This document shows positions 7,565-17,086 of a DNA stretch of 47,470 nucleotides, piece by piece. A model generated the notes under the pieces. It ran no database searches, was not told where the DNA came from, and worked only from the letters and a program-made list of their open reading frames with translations. Each line of letters starts with the position of its first letter. The first letter of the stretch is position 1. The position numbers were made by a program, and so were the translations under genes. Source of the stretch: CTSoil-075 sp964292325 (GTDB lineage: Bacteria; Bacillota; Negativicutes; DSM-13327); contig CAXYVG010000021.1 of assembly GCA_964292325.1 (NCBI GenBank), forward strand, positions 1 to 47,470, written 5' to 3'.

Positions 7565-9943
7565 TCACATGATGTCTTCCTTCTCTTTCTCATCTTGGTT
7601 ATTACTTTGAGATGTTGTAGTCAGATATCGTTCATATACTTGATCATACGTCATAATAATATCTCGAGATTTACTGCCGACATTTGGACCGATAATTTTA
7701 AGTTCTTCCATTGTATCAATTAACCTAGATGCCCTCGTATAACCTATACGAAACTTGCGCTGTAACATAGAAGCTGATGCTTGATTTGTTTCCATAATCA
7801 TTCTTATGGCTTCTTCAAATAATTCATCTTCAAACTCATTTTGTTTTTTTTCTTCTTTACTCGATCCTTCACAAGTCGTAATTTCTTCTGTATATTCAGG
7901 CGGCTCTACTTGTTTTTTGATATACTCCGTCAATTGTTCTACTTCACCATCAGCAATGAATGCCCCTTGCACACGAAGTGGCTTTGACATACCAATCGGA
8001 TAAAATAACATATCGCCTTTGCCTAATAATTTTTCAGCACCAGCCATATCAAGAATGGTTCTAGAATCGATTTGTGAAGATACGGCAAAGGAAATTCTAG
8101 ATGGTACATTTGCCTTAATTAAACCTGTGATGACATCAACGGATGGTCTTTGCGTAGCAAGTACCATATGAATACCAGATGCCCTTGCTTTCTGCGCTAA
8201 ACGGATAATAGCATCCTCCACATCAACTGGTGAAAGCATCATTAAATCGGCTAATTCATCAATAATAATCATAATATATGGTATTTTTTCGCCATTTGAA
8301 CCTTCTCCCGTTGGAAACTGATCAATCATTTCATTATATCTACCAATATCTCGTACCCCGCCAGCTGCAAACATCTCATACCTGCGCTCCATCTCTTGTA
8401 CAGCCCACCTTAAAGCAGAAGCGGCTTTCTTTGCATCTGTTACTACTGGTGTCAGTAAATGAGGAAGCCCATTATAACTTGTTAGCTCTACTACTTTAGG
8501 ATCAATTAATATGAGTCGTACTTCTTGTGGCGACGCTTTAAATAAAATACTCGTCAACAATGTATTAATACATACACTTTTACCTGAACCAGTAGAACCA
8601 GCTACTAATAAATGAGGCATTTTCCCTAAGTCAGCAGTAATTGCCTTACCAGCAATATCCTTACCTAAGGCTACCACTAACCTTGATGATGATTTTAAAA
8701 ACTCGTCACTTTCTAACACATCTCGCAAAGGTACACTCAATGTTACTTTATTAGGGACCTCTATGCCAATTGCTGCCTTACCTGGAATAGGTGCTTCAAT
8801 ACGTACCCCTGATGCAGCTAAACTTAATGCAATATCATCTGCTAAATTCACAATTTTACTAACCTTAACACCAGGAGCTGGTTCTAACTCATAACGAGTA
8901 ACAGTAGGCCCTTGGCTAATATTTATAATTTTAACTTTAACATTAAAATTTTCTAACGTTTGTTCAAGAATTTTTGCATTATTTGCTACTTCTTTAACTA
9001 ACTTACCATCTGTTGGTTCTATTGATTTTTTTAATAATGATAATGGCGGTAATACATAACCAATGACTTGCGATTTGTCTGGTTGTAAGATAGGACCATC
9101 ATCAGGCTCTTTACTTTTAACAGGTTGTTTTATTTTATTTTCAACTGCAGTTTCTTTTACTCTATCAATATTTTCCTCTATTTTATCATCAGACCGAGAT
9201 TCCATTCTTTCTTGCAAAACAGATTGTTCTAATAATTTTTCTATAAGAGGACTATCCGAAACACCCACTGTCTCTTCCTCTGACAATGGTACTATTTTTT
9301 TTGTTTTTTCTTCTTGCAATGCTTTTTTAGCAAATCGTCTATCTCTTTCATGATTATATATTTTTCCAACCTTTTCAAATTGCTCATAGGCTGTCGTTAA
9401 TCCTTGTTGTGCCTGATTTCTTGCCGTTACAACAGTCTGATATAACGACCAAGTCGTAACAATTAAAATACCACATAAAGAAGAAGCCAACAAAAATATT
9501 AAACTTCCGTAAAACCCTAAAAATTTACGTAATATAAATAACAACATCCCACCAATGAGACCGCCACCATGTGTTAAACTTTCTGGCAATATTTCCTTGT
9601 TTTCATCAATTAAAAAATGGTGTAGTAATGCTAATAATGAAATATATAATAAAGCTAGTCCCCAAAAACGAACAGTATAAATAATTCCATGATCTTTTGT
9701 TATATAGAATATACCAATTATAATCATCAATAATGGTATAACAATGGACCCTAAACCAAAAGAATATTGTAAAAATTTAGCTATATATAACCCCACTGAA
9801 CCAGTATTAAACTCTAACAAACTAAATATAGAGATAACGCCTACTGTTAAAAGAAATATACCTACTATTTCAGAGCTAAGCCGTGGGTTTATATCATTCT
9901 TTTTATTACTGTCCACTGACTTTTTAATTGTTTTTTTAGACAA
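7565..9943 (-). CDS. ftsK: DNA translocase FtsK/SpoIIIE
   Basis: The 792-residue septal DNA pump that clears chromosomes from the division or sporulation septum. The N-terminus (about residues 20-170) has four membrane segments, followed by an acidic/charged linker to about 290. The RecA-like motor carries Walker A AGSTGSGKS near residue 445 and Walker B IIIDELADLMM. The C-terminal gamma winged helix (from about 720) contains ASMLQRKFRIGYTRASRLID, which reads polar SRS/KOPS-like sequences. Start is TTG at 9941-9943, with AGGTGG six bases upstream. In a spore former it could be SpoIIIE itself; the sequence alone does not separate FtsK from SpoIIIE roles. Confidence 0.95.
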   Translation of the reverse strand: MSKKTIKKSVDSNKKNDINPRLSSEIVGIFLLTVGVISIFSLLEFNTGSVGLYIAKFLQYSFGLGSIVIPLLMIIIGIFYITKDHGIIYTVRFWGLALLYISLLALLHHFLIDENKEILPESLTHGGGLIGGMLLFILRKFLGFYGSLIFLLASSLCGILIVTTWSLYQTVVTARNQAQQGLTTAYEQFEKVGKIYNHERDRRFAKKALQEEKTKKIVPLSEEETVGVSDSPLIEKLLEQSVLQERMESRSDDKIEENIDRVKETAVENKIKQPVKSKEPDDGPILQPDKSQVIGYVLPPLSLLKKSIEPTDGKLVKEVANNAKILEQTLENFNVKVKIINISQGPTVTRYELEPAPGVKVSKIVNLADDIALSLAASGVRIEAPIPGKAAIGIEVPNKVTLSVPLRDVLESDEFLKSSSRLVVALGKDIAGKAITADLGKMPHLLVAGSTGSGKSVCINTLLTSILFKASPQEVRLILIDPKVVELTSYNGLPHLLTPVVTDAKKAASALRWAVQEMERRYEMFAAGGVRDIGRYNEMIDQFPTGEGSNGEKIPYIMIIIDELADLMMLSPVDVEDAIIRLAQKARASGIHMVLATQRPSVDVITGLIKANVPSRISFAVSSQIDSRTILDMAGAEKLLGKGDMLFYPIGMSKPLRVQGAFIADGEVEQLTEYIKKQVEPPEYTEEITTCEGSSKEEKKQNEFEDELFEEAIRMIMETNQASASMLQRKFRIGYTRASRLIDTMEELKIIGPNVGSKSRDIIMTYDQVYERYLTTTSQSNNQDEKEKEDIM

Positions 9944-10054
9944 TAGCTACCACCTAATTTCTTTTCATTTATTCTCAACAGCATTATACCACTCCTTAAT
10001 ACTTATCTACAAATTTTTAAGAACATTTGTTTGTTATTATGAACTTTTCTTTCC

Positions 10055-10082
10055 TTGACAATCTATTAAAATGAAATATAAT
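10055..10082 (+). promoter_or_regulatory. ilvD promoter
   Basis: TTGACA (10055-10060), a 16-base spacer and TATAAT (10077-10082). Transcription would start about 120 bases ahead of the ilvD start codon, giving a long leader. Confidence 0.75.
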
Positions 10083-10116
10083 TATAATATTGTAGCTATC
10101 CATATTTTTTCAAATT

Positions 10117-10202
10117 CTCCTGGGCTGTAATATTGGTAGCGAGAGAGAATCATATCTTGCTCCTTATAGTCTAGGAGATTTATTATACCTATATTTAAGG
10201 AG
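10117..10202 (+). promoter_or_regulatory. Structured ilvD leader that could hide the ribosome site
   Basis: An outer stem pairs 10117-10126 with 10168-10177 (10 pairs, two G-U). Within it an inner stem pairs 10138-10144 with 10155-10161 (7 pairs, one G-U). CTCCTTA at 10160-10166 is exactly complementary to TAAGGAG at 10196-10202, which is the ilvD ribosome site. The two foldings compete for 10160-10161. There is no T-box motif and no terminator, so control of translation start is the likely mode. Confidence 0.45.
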
Positions 10203-10211
10203 GATTTTTTT

Positions 10212-11864
10212 ATGCGCAGTGATATTGTAAAAAAAGGATCAACGAAAACCGCTCACCGCTCTTTATTTTACGCTATGGGCTATACACCAGAAGATCTTAA
10301 TAAACCATTAATTGGTATTGTAAATTCCTTTAATGAAATTATCCCAGGGCATATTCATCTGAGAGATATTGCCCAAGCCGCAAAACTCGGAGTGGCTTCA
10401 GCAGGAGGAACGCCTATGGAGTTTCCTGCTATTGGTGTCTGTGACGGGATTGCTATGGGACATAAAGGTATGAATTTTTCGTTGGCTAGTCGCGAACTGA
10501 TTGCCGATTCCATTGAAGCAGTAGCTGGAGCTCATGCATTCGATGGTCTAGTCCTCATTCCGAATTGTGATAAAGTCGTCCCTGGAATGCTTATGGCGGC
10601 AGCTAGACTCAATATTCCTTGTGTTGTTGTCAGTGGCGGTCCTATGCTTGCAGGTCGATATGAAACGAAAGATATTAGTGTAAGTACTATGTTTGAAGCA
10701 GCCGGAAAATATGAAAGTGGGCAAATAGACGCTACAGAACTTGATAATATGGAACAAGCTGCTTGCGCTAGTTGTGGTTCTTGTGCTGGACTCTTTACTG
10801 CTAATTCTATGAACTGCCTTACTGAAGCATTAGGTATGGGCCTTCCTGGTAATGGAACAATTCCCGCTGCTTATTTGGGGGCACGTAAAAAACTCGCCAA
10901 ACAAGCTGGTTCTGTCATTCTTGATTTAGTAAAAAAAGATATCAAGCCAAGAGATATTATGACTCGCAAGGCTTTTGAAAATGCAATTACTGTAGATATG
11001 GGAATTGGTGGTTCATCTAATACCGTTCTTCATTTGTTAGCGATTGCAAATGAAGCAGAAATAGAACTACCATTATCACTATTTGGTGAGATCAGTTTAA
11101 AAACACCATATATCACAAAACTTAGTCCAGGTGGTACACACCATATGCAAGATTTAAACGAGGCTGGTGGTATCACTGCTGTTATAAAAGAACTTTCAAC
11201 TAAGGGTATTATTCATACGGATGCTTTAACAGTCACTGGACCTATGTCAGAAAGAATTAAACACGCTACGATTTCTAGACCTGACGTAATTCATTCGACT
11301 GATAAACCATATCGTAAAACTGGTGGTATTGCGATTTTATCAGGAAACCTTGCGCCTGATAATTGTATTGTTAAAGAAAGTGCTGTAGAAGATGATATGC
11401 TGGTATTTGAAGGACCAGCCCATGTTTTTGATTCGGAAGAAGATGTACTGGACGCTTTATTAGCTAAAAAAATAAACCATGGCGAAGTGGTTGTTATTCG
11501 CTATGAAGGACCTAAAGGTGGTCCAGGTATGAAGGAAATGCTAAATCCTACCGCTATTATTACTGGTATGGGTTTAAAAGTAGCACTTCTCACTGATGGT
11601 CGTTTTAGCGGTGCCACTCGTGGCGCATGTATTGGCCATGTATCTCCTGAAGCTATGGATTGCGGACCAATTGCTTTAGTAAATAACGGAGATATGATTA
11701 GTATTAATATTCCAAATCGTACTATTACATTACAAATTAGCGATGAAGAATTAAGTAAACGTCGCGCCGCATGGGTTCGGCCTGAACCAAAAGTAAAAAA
11801 AGGATACCTGTCTCGCTATGCAAAATTAGTTACATCATCTAGTAAAGGTGCTGTTCTTAAATAA
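10212..11864 (+). CDS. ilvD: Dihydroxy-acid dehydratase
   Basis: The 550-residue Fe-S enzyme dehydrates 2,3-dihydroxy-isovalerate and -methylvalerate to the keto acids, the penultimate step of valine and isoleucine synthesis. Visible family motifs are the cluster cysteines in PNCDKVVPGM (near residue 117) and CASCGSCAGLFTANSMNCL (split around residue 190), and the C-terminal GPKGGPGMKEML and DGRFSGATRG. Length is normal. It stands alone, away from other ilv genes, is oriented head-on to replication, and has its own promoter, a long structured leader and a terminator. AAGGAGG precedes the ATG. Confidence 0.97.
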   Translation: MRSDIVKKGSTKTAHRSLFYAMGYTPEDLNKPLIGIVNSFNEIIPGHIHLRDIAQAAKLGVASAGGTPMEFPAIGVCDGIAMGHKGMNFSLASRELIADSIEAVAGAHAFDGLVLIPNCDKVVPGMLMAAARLNIPCVVVSGGPMLAGRYETKDISVSTMFEAAGKYESGQIDATELDNMEQAACASCGSCAGLFTANSMNCLTEALGMGLPGNGTIPAAYLGARKKLAKQAGSVILDLVKKDIKPRDIMTRKAFENAITVDMGIGGSSNTVLHLLAIANEAEIELPLSLFGEISLKTPYITKLSPGGTHHMQDLNEAGGITAVIKELSTKGIIHTDALTVTGPMSERIKHATISRPDVIHSTDKPYRKTGGIAILSGNLAPDNCIVKESAVEDDMLVFEGPAHVFDSEEDVLDALLAKKINHGEVVVIRYEGPKGGPGMKEMLNPTAIITGMGLKVALLTDGRFSGATRGACIGHVSPEAMDCGPIALVNNGDMISINIPNRTITLQISDEELSKRRAAWVRPEPKVKKGYLSRYAKLVTSSSKGAVLK

Positions 11865-11878
11865 GTATCCCAAAAAAC

Positions 11879-11917
11879 AAAAAAGCACAACATATTTTTC
11901 ATATGTTGTGCTTTTTT
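11879..11917 (+). terminator. ilvD terminator
   Basis: Perfect 17-bp stem (11879-11895 and 11901-11917) with loop TTTTC, ending in a T run. The arm GCACAACATA recurs in the hairpin after the next gene. Confidence 0.92.
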
Positions 11918-11968
11918 ACATATTGCTATAAAATTTAAATATAATATTGTAAATTGAAAGGGGTAATA

Positions 11969-12826
11969 ATGATAAAAAAAAATCACTATACAAATATTTT
12001 TATAAAATATCTATTTCTATTTATTGGATCGATTTTAGCTGCTGTTGGACTTGAGATTTTTCTAATTCCCAATAATATCATTGATGGTGGCGTTGTAGGC
12101 ATTTCGATTATGCTAAGTTATGTAAGTCATTATCCTTTAGGATTATTTGTTTTTTGTCTAAATATTCCTTTTCTTATCTTAGGTTATAATCATATTGGAA
12201 AGACATTTGTTATTTCTACTTTATTTTCAATTTGCTCCTTATCCATTTGGGTTACGGTGTTACATCCTATACCAGGATTGACAGAAGATCTACTACTAGC
12301 TGCCGTATTTGGTGGTATTACGTTAGGTATAGGAGTAGGTTTGATTATACGTTATGGCGGATCTTTAGATGGAACTGAAATTATCGCCATTATTTTAGAT
12401 AAAAGGACTGGATTTTCAGTAGGCGAAATTGTAATGTTTTTTAATCTTTTTATATTGAGTAGTGCTGGCCTTGTTTTTGGTTGGGATAAGGCAATGTATT
12501 CCTTAATTGCATATTTTATTGCCTTTAAAATGATTGATATTACCATTGAAGGTTTAGACGAAACAAAATCGGCGATAATTATATCGGAAGATTCAGAGAT
12601 TATTGCAGAAAAAGTAATGGCTCGTTTAGGTAGGGGAGTCACTATATTAAGCGGTAAGGGTGGATATAGTGGTGAAGAACGAAATGTTTTATATCTGGTC
12701 ATTACCCGTTTAGAAGTAGTAAAACTAAAAGTTATCATTGATGAGATAGACCCAAATGCTTTTGTAACCATCAGCGGCGTACATGAAGTGATGGGAGGAC
12801 GTATAAAAAAACAAGCTATACATTAA
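11969..12826 (+). CDS. YitT-family membrane protein (DUF161-DUF2179)
   Basis: A 285-residue protein with five or six membrane helices in residues 10-200, including LIPNNIIDGGVVGISIML and IRYGGSLDGTEIIA, motifs of the YitT family. A C-terminal soluble DUF2179 domain (about residues 205-285) contains GRGVTILSGKGGYSG and ends with the ISGVHEVMGGR motif. The function of the family is not established; the soluble domain resembles small-ligand-binding regulatory domains. An upstream in-frame TTG overlaps the ribosome site GAAAGGGG, so the ATG at 11969 is the likely start. It lies between two hairpins with the same core arm. Confidence 0.85.
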   Translation: MIKKNHYTNIFIKYLFLFIGSILAAVGLEIFLIPNNIIDGGVVGISIMLSYVSHYPLGLFVFCLNIPFLILGYNHIGKTFVISTLFSICSLSIWVTVLHPIPGLTEDLLLAAVFGGITLGIGVGLIIRYGGSLDGTEIIAIILDKRTGFSVGEIVMFFNLFILSSAGLVFGWDKAMYSLIAYFIAFKMIDITIEGLDETKSAIIISEDSEIIAEKVMARLGRGVTILSGKGGYSGEERNVLYLVITRLEVVKLKVIIDEIDPNAFVTISGVHEVMGGRIKKQAIH

Positions 12827-12840
12827 TATGACAGTATATG

Positions 12841-12876
12841 ATAAAGGCACAACATAGTAATATGTTGTGCCTTTAT
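12841..12876. terminator. Bidirectional terminator between yitT-like gene and gyrB
   Basis: Perfect 16-bp stem (12841-12856 and 12861-12876) with loop GTAA. It contains the same GCACAACATA arm as the ilvD terminator about 0.95 kb upstream. Confidence 0.9.
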
Positions 12877-12878
12877 TA

Positions 12879-14831
12879 TTAAATATCCAAATTTTTTACA
12901 TCATGAGCATTATCTTCGATAAATTTACGTCTAGGCTCTACCTTATCACCCATTAGGATAGAGAACATATCATCGGCAGCCATCGCGTCATATAGCTGTA
13001 CTTGAAGAATAGTTCTTCCTTCAGGATTCATAGTTGTCTCCCATAATTGATCAGGATTCATTTCTCCGAGACCTTTATAACGCTGTACATTAATATTTTC
13101 TCGACCAATGCGATTTAGTAACTTAGTCATTTCATCATCACTATATAAATACCAGCTCTCACGACCTTTTTTAACTAAATATAAAGGTGGTTGTGCAATA
13201 TAAATTCGACCAGCCTCGATCAGTGGCTTCATATAACGATAGAAAAAGGTTAATAATAGTGTACGAATATGCGCACCATCTACATCCGCATCTGTCATAA
13301 TAATGATTTTTCCATAACGACTTTTTTCTAAATCAAAATCTTCCGCAATACCATTACCAAAAGCAGTAATCATAACACGAATTTCTTCATTATTGAGTAT
13401 TTTATCGAGACGAGCTTTTTCAACATTAAGTATTTTACCTCTAAGTGGTAAAATTGCTTGGAAACGTCTATCGCGTCCTTGCTTTGCTGAGCCACCTGCT
13501 GAATCACCTTCAACAAGATATATTTCAGTCTGCATAGGATCTTTCATGGAGCAATCTGCTAGTTTACCAGGTAGAGAACTAACCTCTAAAGCATTCTTTC
13601 TTCTCGTTAACTCTCTTGCCTTACGAGCTGCATCACGAGCACGAGCAGACATTACGGATTTTTCAATTATTTTCTTTGTGGTAGCCGGATTTTCTTCAAA
13701 AAACTCACTTAAACGATCTGAAACAATACTATCTACAATGCCCCTTACTTCACTATTTCCGAGTTTTGTTTTCGTTTGTCCCTCAAACTGTGGTTCTTCC
13801 AGTTTGATACTAATAACAGCTGTTAAGCCTTCCCTTACATCCTCACCACTTAAGTTCTCATCATTTTCTTTTAATATATTTAATTTACGAGCATAATCAT
13901 TCACTGTGCGCGTTAAAGAAATCTTAAATCCACTAAGATGAGTACCGCCTTCTTGGGTATTAATATTATTAACAAAACTAAAAATATTTTCTACATAACT
14001 ATCGTTATATTGCAAAGCAATTTCTACAATTGTCGTATCTTTTTTACCAATTACATAAATCGGTTCTACATGTAATGCCGTTTTATTTTTATTTAGATGC
14101 TCAACAAAAGAACAAATTCCGCCTTCATAGAAAAAAACTTTTTCCGTACCCGTTCTCTGATCTGATAATGTAATCGTAATTCCTCTATTTAAAAAAGCTA
14201 ATTCTCGCAAACGTTGTTTTAAGGTATCAAAACTATATACTGTCTCTTCAAAAATTTCCCCATCAGGCTTAAATGTAACTTTCGTTCCTGTTTCCTGTGT
14301 TTCACCAATCACTTGTAATTTCCTAGCTGTATTACCACGTTCAAAACGGATATTATGTATCTTACCATCTTGTTTCACTTCTACCTCTAGATAGGAACTA
14401 AGGGCATTCACGACAGATATTCCTACCCCATGTAGTCCACCAGAAACTTTATAGCCGCCACCGCCAAATTTTCCACCAGCATGCAAAATAGTCAATACAA
14501 CCTCTACAGCCGGCTTACCCGTTTCATGCATACCAACTGGAATACCACGTCCATTATCACAAACAATAATACTATTATCATTACAAATGGTCACATCTAC
14601 CTTATCACAATGTCCAGCTAATGCTTCATCTATACTATTATCAACAACTTCATAAACTAAATGATGCAATCCTCTCGCTGAAGTACTACCAATATACATT
14701 CCAGGACGTTTACGAACCGCTTCAAGTCCTTCTAATACTTGTATTTGGGCAGCACCATAATTTCCATCTACCACCATTTCTTGCATCTCATTTTGTATTT
14801 CTTGTTCTTTTTCCTCTTGATCAATACTCAT
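12879..14831 (-). CDS. gyrB: DNA gyrase subunit B
   Basis: The 650-residue ATPase subunit of gyrase. The GHKL ATP-binding fold has EVVDNSIDEALAG, DNGRGIPV and GGGYKVSGGLHGVG in the first 150 residues. The TOPRIM domain has EGDSAGGSAKQGRDR (near residue 440) and DADVDGAHIRTLLL. The C-terminal RYKGLGEMNPDQLWETTM motif is intact. Length fits the short Gram-positive form. The stop lies at the base of a bidirectional terminator. The start is ATG with GGAGG upstream. It is the last gene of the leftward origin block, 47 bases after remB. Confidence 0.98.
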   Translation of the reverse strand: MSIDQEEKEQEIQNEMQEMVVDGNYGAAQIQVLEGLEAVRKRPGMYIGSTSARGLHHLVYEVVDNSIDEALAGHCDKVDVTICNDNSIIVCDNGRGIPVGMHETGKPAVEVVLTILHAGGKFGGGGYKVSGGLHGVGISVVNALSSYLEVEVKQDGKIHNIRFERGNTARKLQVIGETQETGTKVTFKPDGEIFEETVYSFDTLKQRLRELAFLNRGITITLSDQRTGTEKVFFYEGGICSFVEHLNKNKTALHVEPIYVIGKKDTTIVEIALQYNDSYVENIFSFVNNINTQEGGTHLSGFKISLTRTVNDYARKLNILKENDENLSGEDVREGLTAVISIKLEEPQFEGQTKTKLGNSEVRGIVDSIVSDRLSEFFEENPATTKKIIEKSVMSARARDAARKARELTRRKNALEVSSLPGKLADCSMKDPMQTEIYLVEGDSAGGSAKQGRDRRFQAILPLRGKILNVEKARLDKILNNEEIRVMITAFGNGIAEDFDLEKSRYGKIIIMTDADVDGAHIRTLLLTFFYRYMKPLIEAGRIYIAQPPLYLVKKGRESWYLYSDDEMTKLLNRIGRENINVQRYKGLGEMNPDQLWETTMNPEGRTILQVQLYDAMAADDMFSILMGDKVEPRRKFIEDNAHDVKNLDI

Positions 14832-14878
14832 TATTAACCTCCAACTTAAAATCAGCTGTAAATTTTGTATATTTATAC

Positions 14879-15136
14879 TTAATTTGCATAACTAGAAAGG
14901 ATAAAATTATTAGCTCTTTTCTTTAGTGTTAATGATGAAATTGCTGATAAATATACTATTTTATTAGTAATTATAAAACTTTTAGCATTTTTTTCTGAAA
15001 CATCAATAACTTGCTTATCATCTTGCATTTTATCTAAAAATTCTTGATTAATCCCTGATTTTCCTGATTTAAAATCCGTAATGGCAATGACATCACGCAA
15101 AGGAATCACAATATCAGCGCCTAGATGTAAAAACAT
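14879..15136 (-). CDS. remB: RemB-like DUF370 protein (YaaB)
   Basis: An 85-residue protein starting MFLHLGADIVIPLRDVIAI, the signature of the DUF370/RemB family. In Bacillus yaaB (remB) lies between recF and gyrB, as here, and takes part in control of extracellular matrix genes; its RemA relative is a DNA-binding regulator. Whether it has that role in this organism is unknown. Its ATG overlaps the stop of the preceding DUF721 gene (TAATG), so the two are translationally coupled. Confidence 0.85.
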   Translation of the reverse strand: MFLHLGADIVIPLRDVIAITDFKSGKSGINQEFLDKMQDDKQVIDVSEKNAKSFIITNKIVYLSAISSLTLKKRANNFILSSYAN

Positions 15137-15981
15137 TACTTTCTCCTCCTGAATCTATCTATCGTTTTATTAATAATAGCATCATTAATCGCTTCTATTT
15201 TAGCTCCTGTAGTTAACATAATAAAACTCATTATTTTTAATTTATCTATATTACCATCTTGAATATCTCTGCCAATAGAAGCTACTAATGTATATTTAGC
15301 CTGATGAAATTCTTCATCAGTACAAACAATATGATCATTTAATTCATGGTGACGTATCCAAGGAATTTCTTTCAGGGTATTAATAATACGTTGAATTACT
15401 TTATGTTTTTTATTCAGTTTACATACACTACAATGAGTTTGATCTGGTGGACATAAAATAGTGCAAGTAGCACACTGATGCCAGCTATTTTGTTGATTCA
15501 TTTTTTTTAAAGCATAATCTTTGCGCATTAGACGCAATATTTTCTGCCGCAAATATTTATCATTGACATGATTTGCTGTTGTTTCGATAAATTCTATATC
15601 ATCTTTATCTAATTTAATTTTATTTAATTGATATTTGTGACGCTGTAGTAACTCGGCTGAATTTTTTTCTTGATTTTGGTATTTAGAGAGGTATCCAGCT
15701 TGAAATCGAATATCAAAAATTAATTTATCACCAATAAAACTATTTATTTTTTTTATTATATTTTCTTTCATCATAGATAAATGATGACACCATACCGAAT
15801 TATTGACCCCAACAACTAGTATACCACTTTGTACTACTATTGGATATGCGTGGATAGCGATATCATCGCCAACGATTTTTTGCCAATGTAGAATTACCGA
15901 CTGAGCATTATATTTCTTCTCTATACCCAGTTTTTTAATGGTCATTGGTAATATATCTACCATTTTTTCCATATCCATCAC
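15136..15981 (-). CDS. DciA-like DUF721 protein with C-terminal zinc-ribbon-like motif
   Basis: A 281-residue protein. Residues 5-100 match the DUF721 fold (ILHWQKIVGDDIAIHAYP, then GILVVGVNNSVWCHHLSM). Related DciA proteins help load the replicative helicase in many bacteria, and a position next to recF/dnaN is usual for the family. Unusually there is a long C-terminal extension. Residues 170-187 hold five cysteines (C170, C173, C177, C184, C187) as two CxxC pairs, a likely zinc site, followed by about 95 residues I cannot assign. Short family members stop after about 100-170 residues. It overlaps recF by ATGA and remB by one base, so the genes form an operon. Confidence 0.75.
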   Translation of the reverse strand: MMDMEKMVDILPMTIKKLGIEKKYNAQSVILHWQKIVGDDIAIHAYPIVVQSGILVVGVNNSVWCHHLSMMKENIIKKINSFIGDKLIFDIRFQAGYLSKYQNQEKNSAELLQRHKYQLNKIKLDKDDIEFIETTANHVNDKYLRQKILRLMRKDYALKKMNQQNSWHQCATCTILCPPDQTHCSVCKLNKKHKVIQRIINTLKEIPWIRHHELNDHIVCTDEEFHQAKYTLVASIGRDIQDGNIDKLKIMSFIMLTTGAKIEAINDAIINKTIDRFRRRK

Positions 15982-17075
15982 TCCACTATAGTGCCATTTG
16001 TTACATGAAAATATTTCCCAAATTTTTCATTAGGAAAATATTTTTCTTCAGTTGCTGTAATAAACGTTTGTACACGATCACGAATAAAAGATAGTAAATG
16101 TTCGCGGCGCGAAGCATCTAACTCGCTCATTACATCATCCAATAATAGAATCGGATATTCACCAGTTTCTGATTTTATAAATTCAAGTTCAGCTAACTTT
16201 AGTGCTAATACACCAGTACGTTGCTGTCCTTGCGAACCAAATGTTTTTAAATTAACACCATTTACTGACAAAATTAAATCATCACGATGAGGTCCTATAC
16301 TCGTACTACCACGCCAAATATCATTTTGCCTTACAATAGCTAATTTATTACTATATTCATCCATTAGATTTTCTTCTGATACTTCATCAATACCATGCTT
16401 TTGATAAATAACAGTTAAGCTTTCTTTATTATCTGTAATTTTTCGATGCATCAAATTAGCTAACATAGCTAATTTTTTGATTGCCATTTGTCGTTTCTTT
16501 ACGATTTGAGCTGCCATACTGGCTAATTGTTGATCCCAAGCATCCAATAGATCCGTCTTTTCTTTATTCTCTCTAATCTTTTTTAATAAGGTATTACGTT
16601 GAGAAACAATACGATTATACTTTAATAATTGTTGATAATAAATAGGACTAGCTTGAGATATTTCAATATCTAAAAACCGTCTACGCATCGCAGGCATACC
16701 TTTTATGAGCATTAGATCTTCAGGAGAAAATAATACTACATTCAATAATCCAACTAATTCTCGGGGTTTTATAGCATAATTATTGGCCATAATTTCTTTA
16801 TTTTGCTCAGTCCTAAACTTAAATAATAAACTATTTTCAATCGATAGTCGAGAAAAATTAATACTAATACTCGCATTATTTTGTTGCCAACGAATGAGTT
16901 CACTATCCGTACTGGTTCTGTGAGAACGTCCCATAGCTCCATAATAAATAGATTCTAAAATATTAGTTTTTCCTTGTGCATTATCACCAATAAAAACATT
17001 AATATTATTGGTAAATTCTAATGTAAGGTTTACATAATTACGAAAATTATTTAATACTATCTTAGTAACTTTCAT
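15978..17075 (-). CDS. recF: DNA replication and repair protein RecF
   Basis: A 365-residue SMC-like ATPase that loads RecA at gapped DNA together with RecO and RecR. Walker A is GDNAQGKT at residues 30-37. The signature region LKTFGSQGQQRTGVLALKLAE and Walker B PILLLDDVMSELD are intact. It lies in the conserved order dnaA-dnaN-yaaA-recF, 11 bases after yaaA, and overlaps the next gene by four bases. Confidence 0.97.
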   Translation of the reverse strand: MKVTKIVLNNFRNYVNLTLEFTNNINVFIGDNAQGKTNILESIYYGAMGRSHRTSTDSELIRWQQNNASISINFSRLSIENSLLFKFRTEQNKEIMANNYAIKPRELVGLLNVVLFSPEDLMLIKGMPAMRRRFLDIEISQASPIYYQQLLKYNRIVSQRNTLLKKIRENKEKTDLLDAWDQQLASMAAQIVKKRQMAIKKLAMLANLMHRKITDNKESLTVIYQKHGIDEVSEENLMDEYSNKLAIVRQNDIWRGSTSIGPHRDDLILSVNGVNLKTFGSQGQQRTGVLALKLAELEFIKSETGEYPILLLDDVMSELDASRREHLLSFIRDRVQTFITATEEKYFPNEKFGKYFHVTNGTIVE

Positions 17076-17086
17076 TGTGACACCTT

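Noticed and set aside
10071..10130. 19-codon frame with Ile/Val/Leu codons ahead of ilvD, a possible attenuator peptide
   Set aside because: Its ATG lies upstream of and across the -10 box, so it would not be transcribed from the ilvD promoter, and no terminator follows.
10083..10211. T-box leader for ilvD
   Set aside because: The region is too short and lacks the conserved T-box antiterminator motif.
12352..12771. 139-codon open frame on the minus strand
   Set aside because: It is antisense to the yitT-like gene, with no ribosome site or recognisable domain.
13393..13896. 167-codon open frame on the plus strand
   Set aside because: It lies fully antisense within the gyrB TOPRIM/ATPase region and shows no motif; it is a shadow frame.
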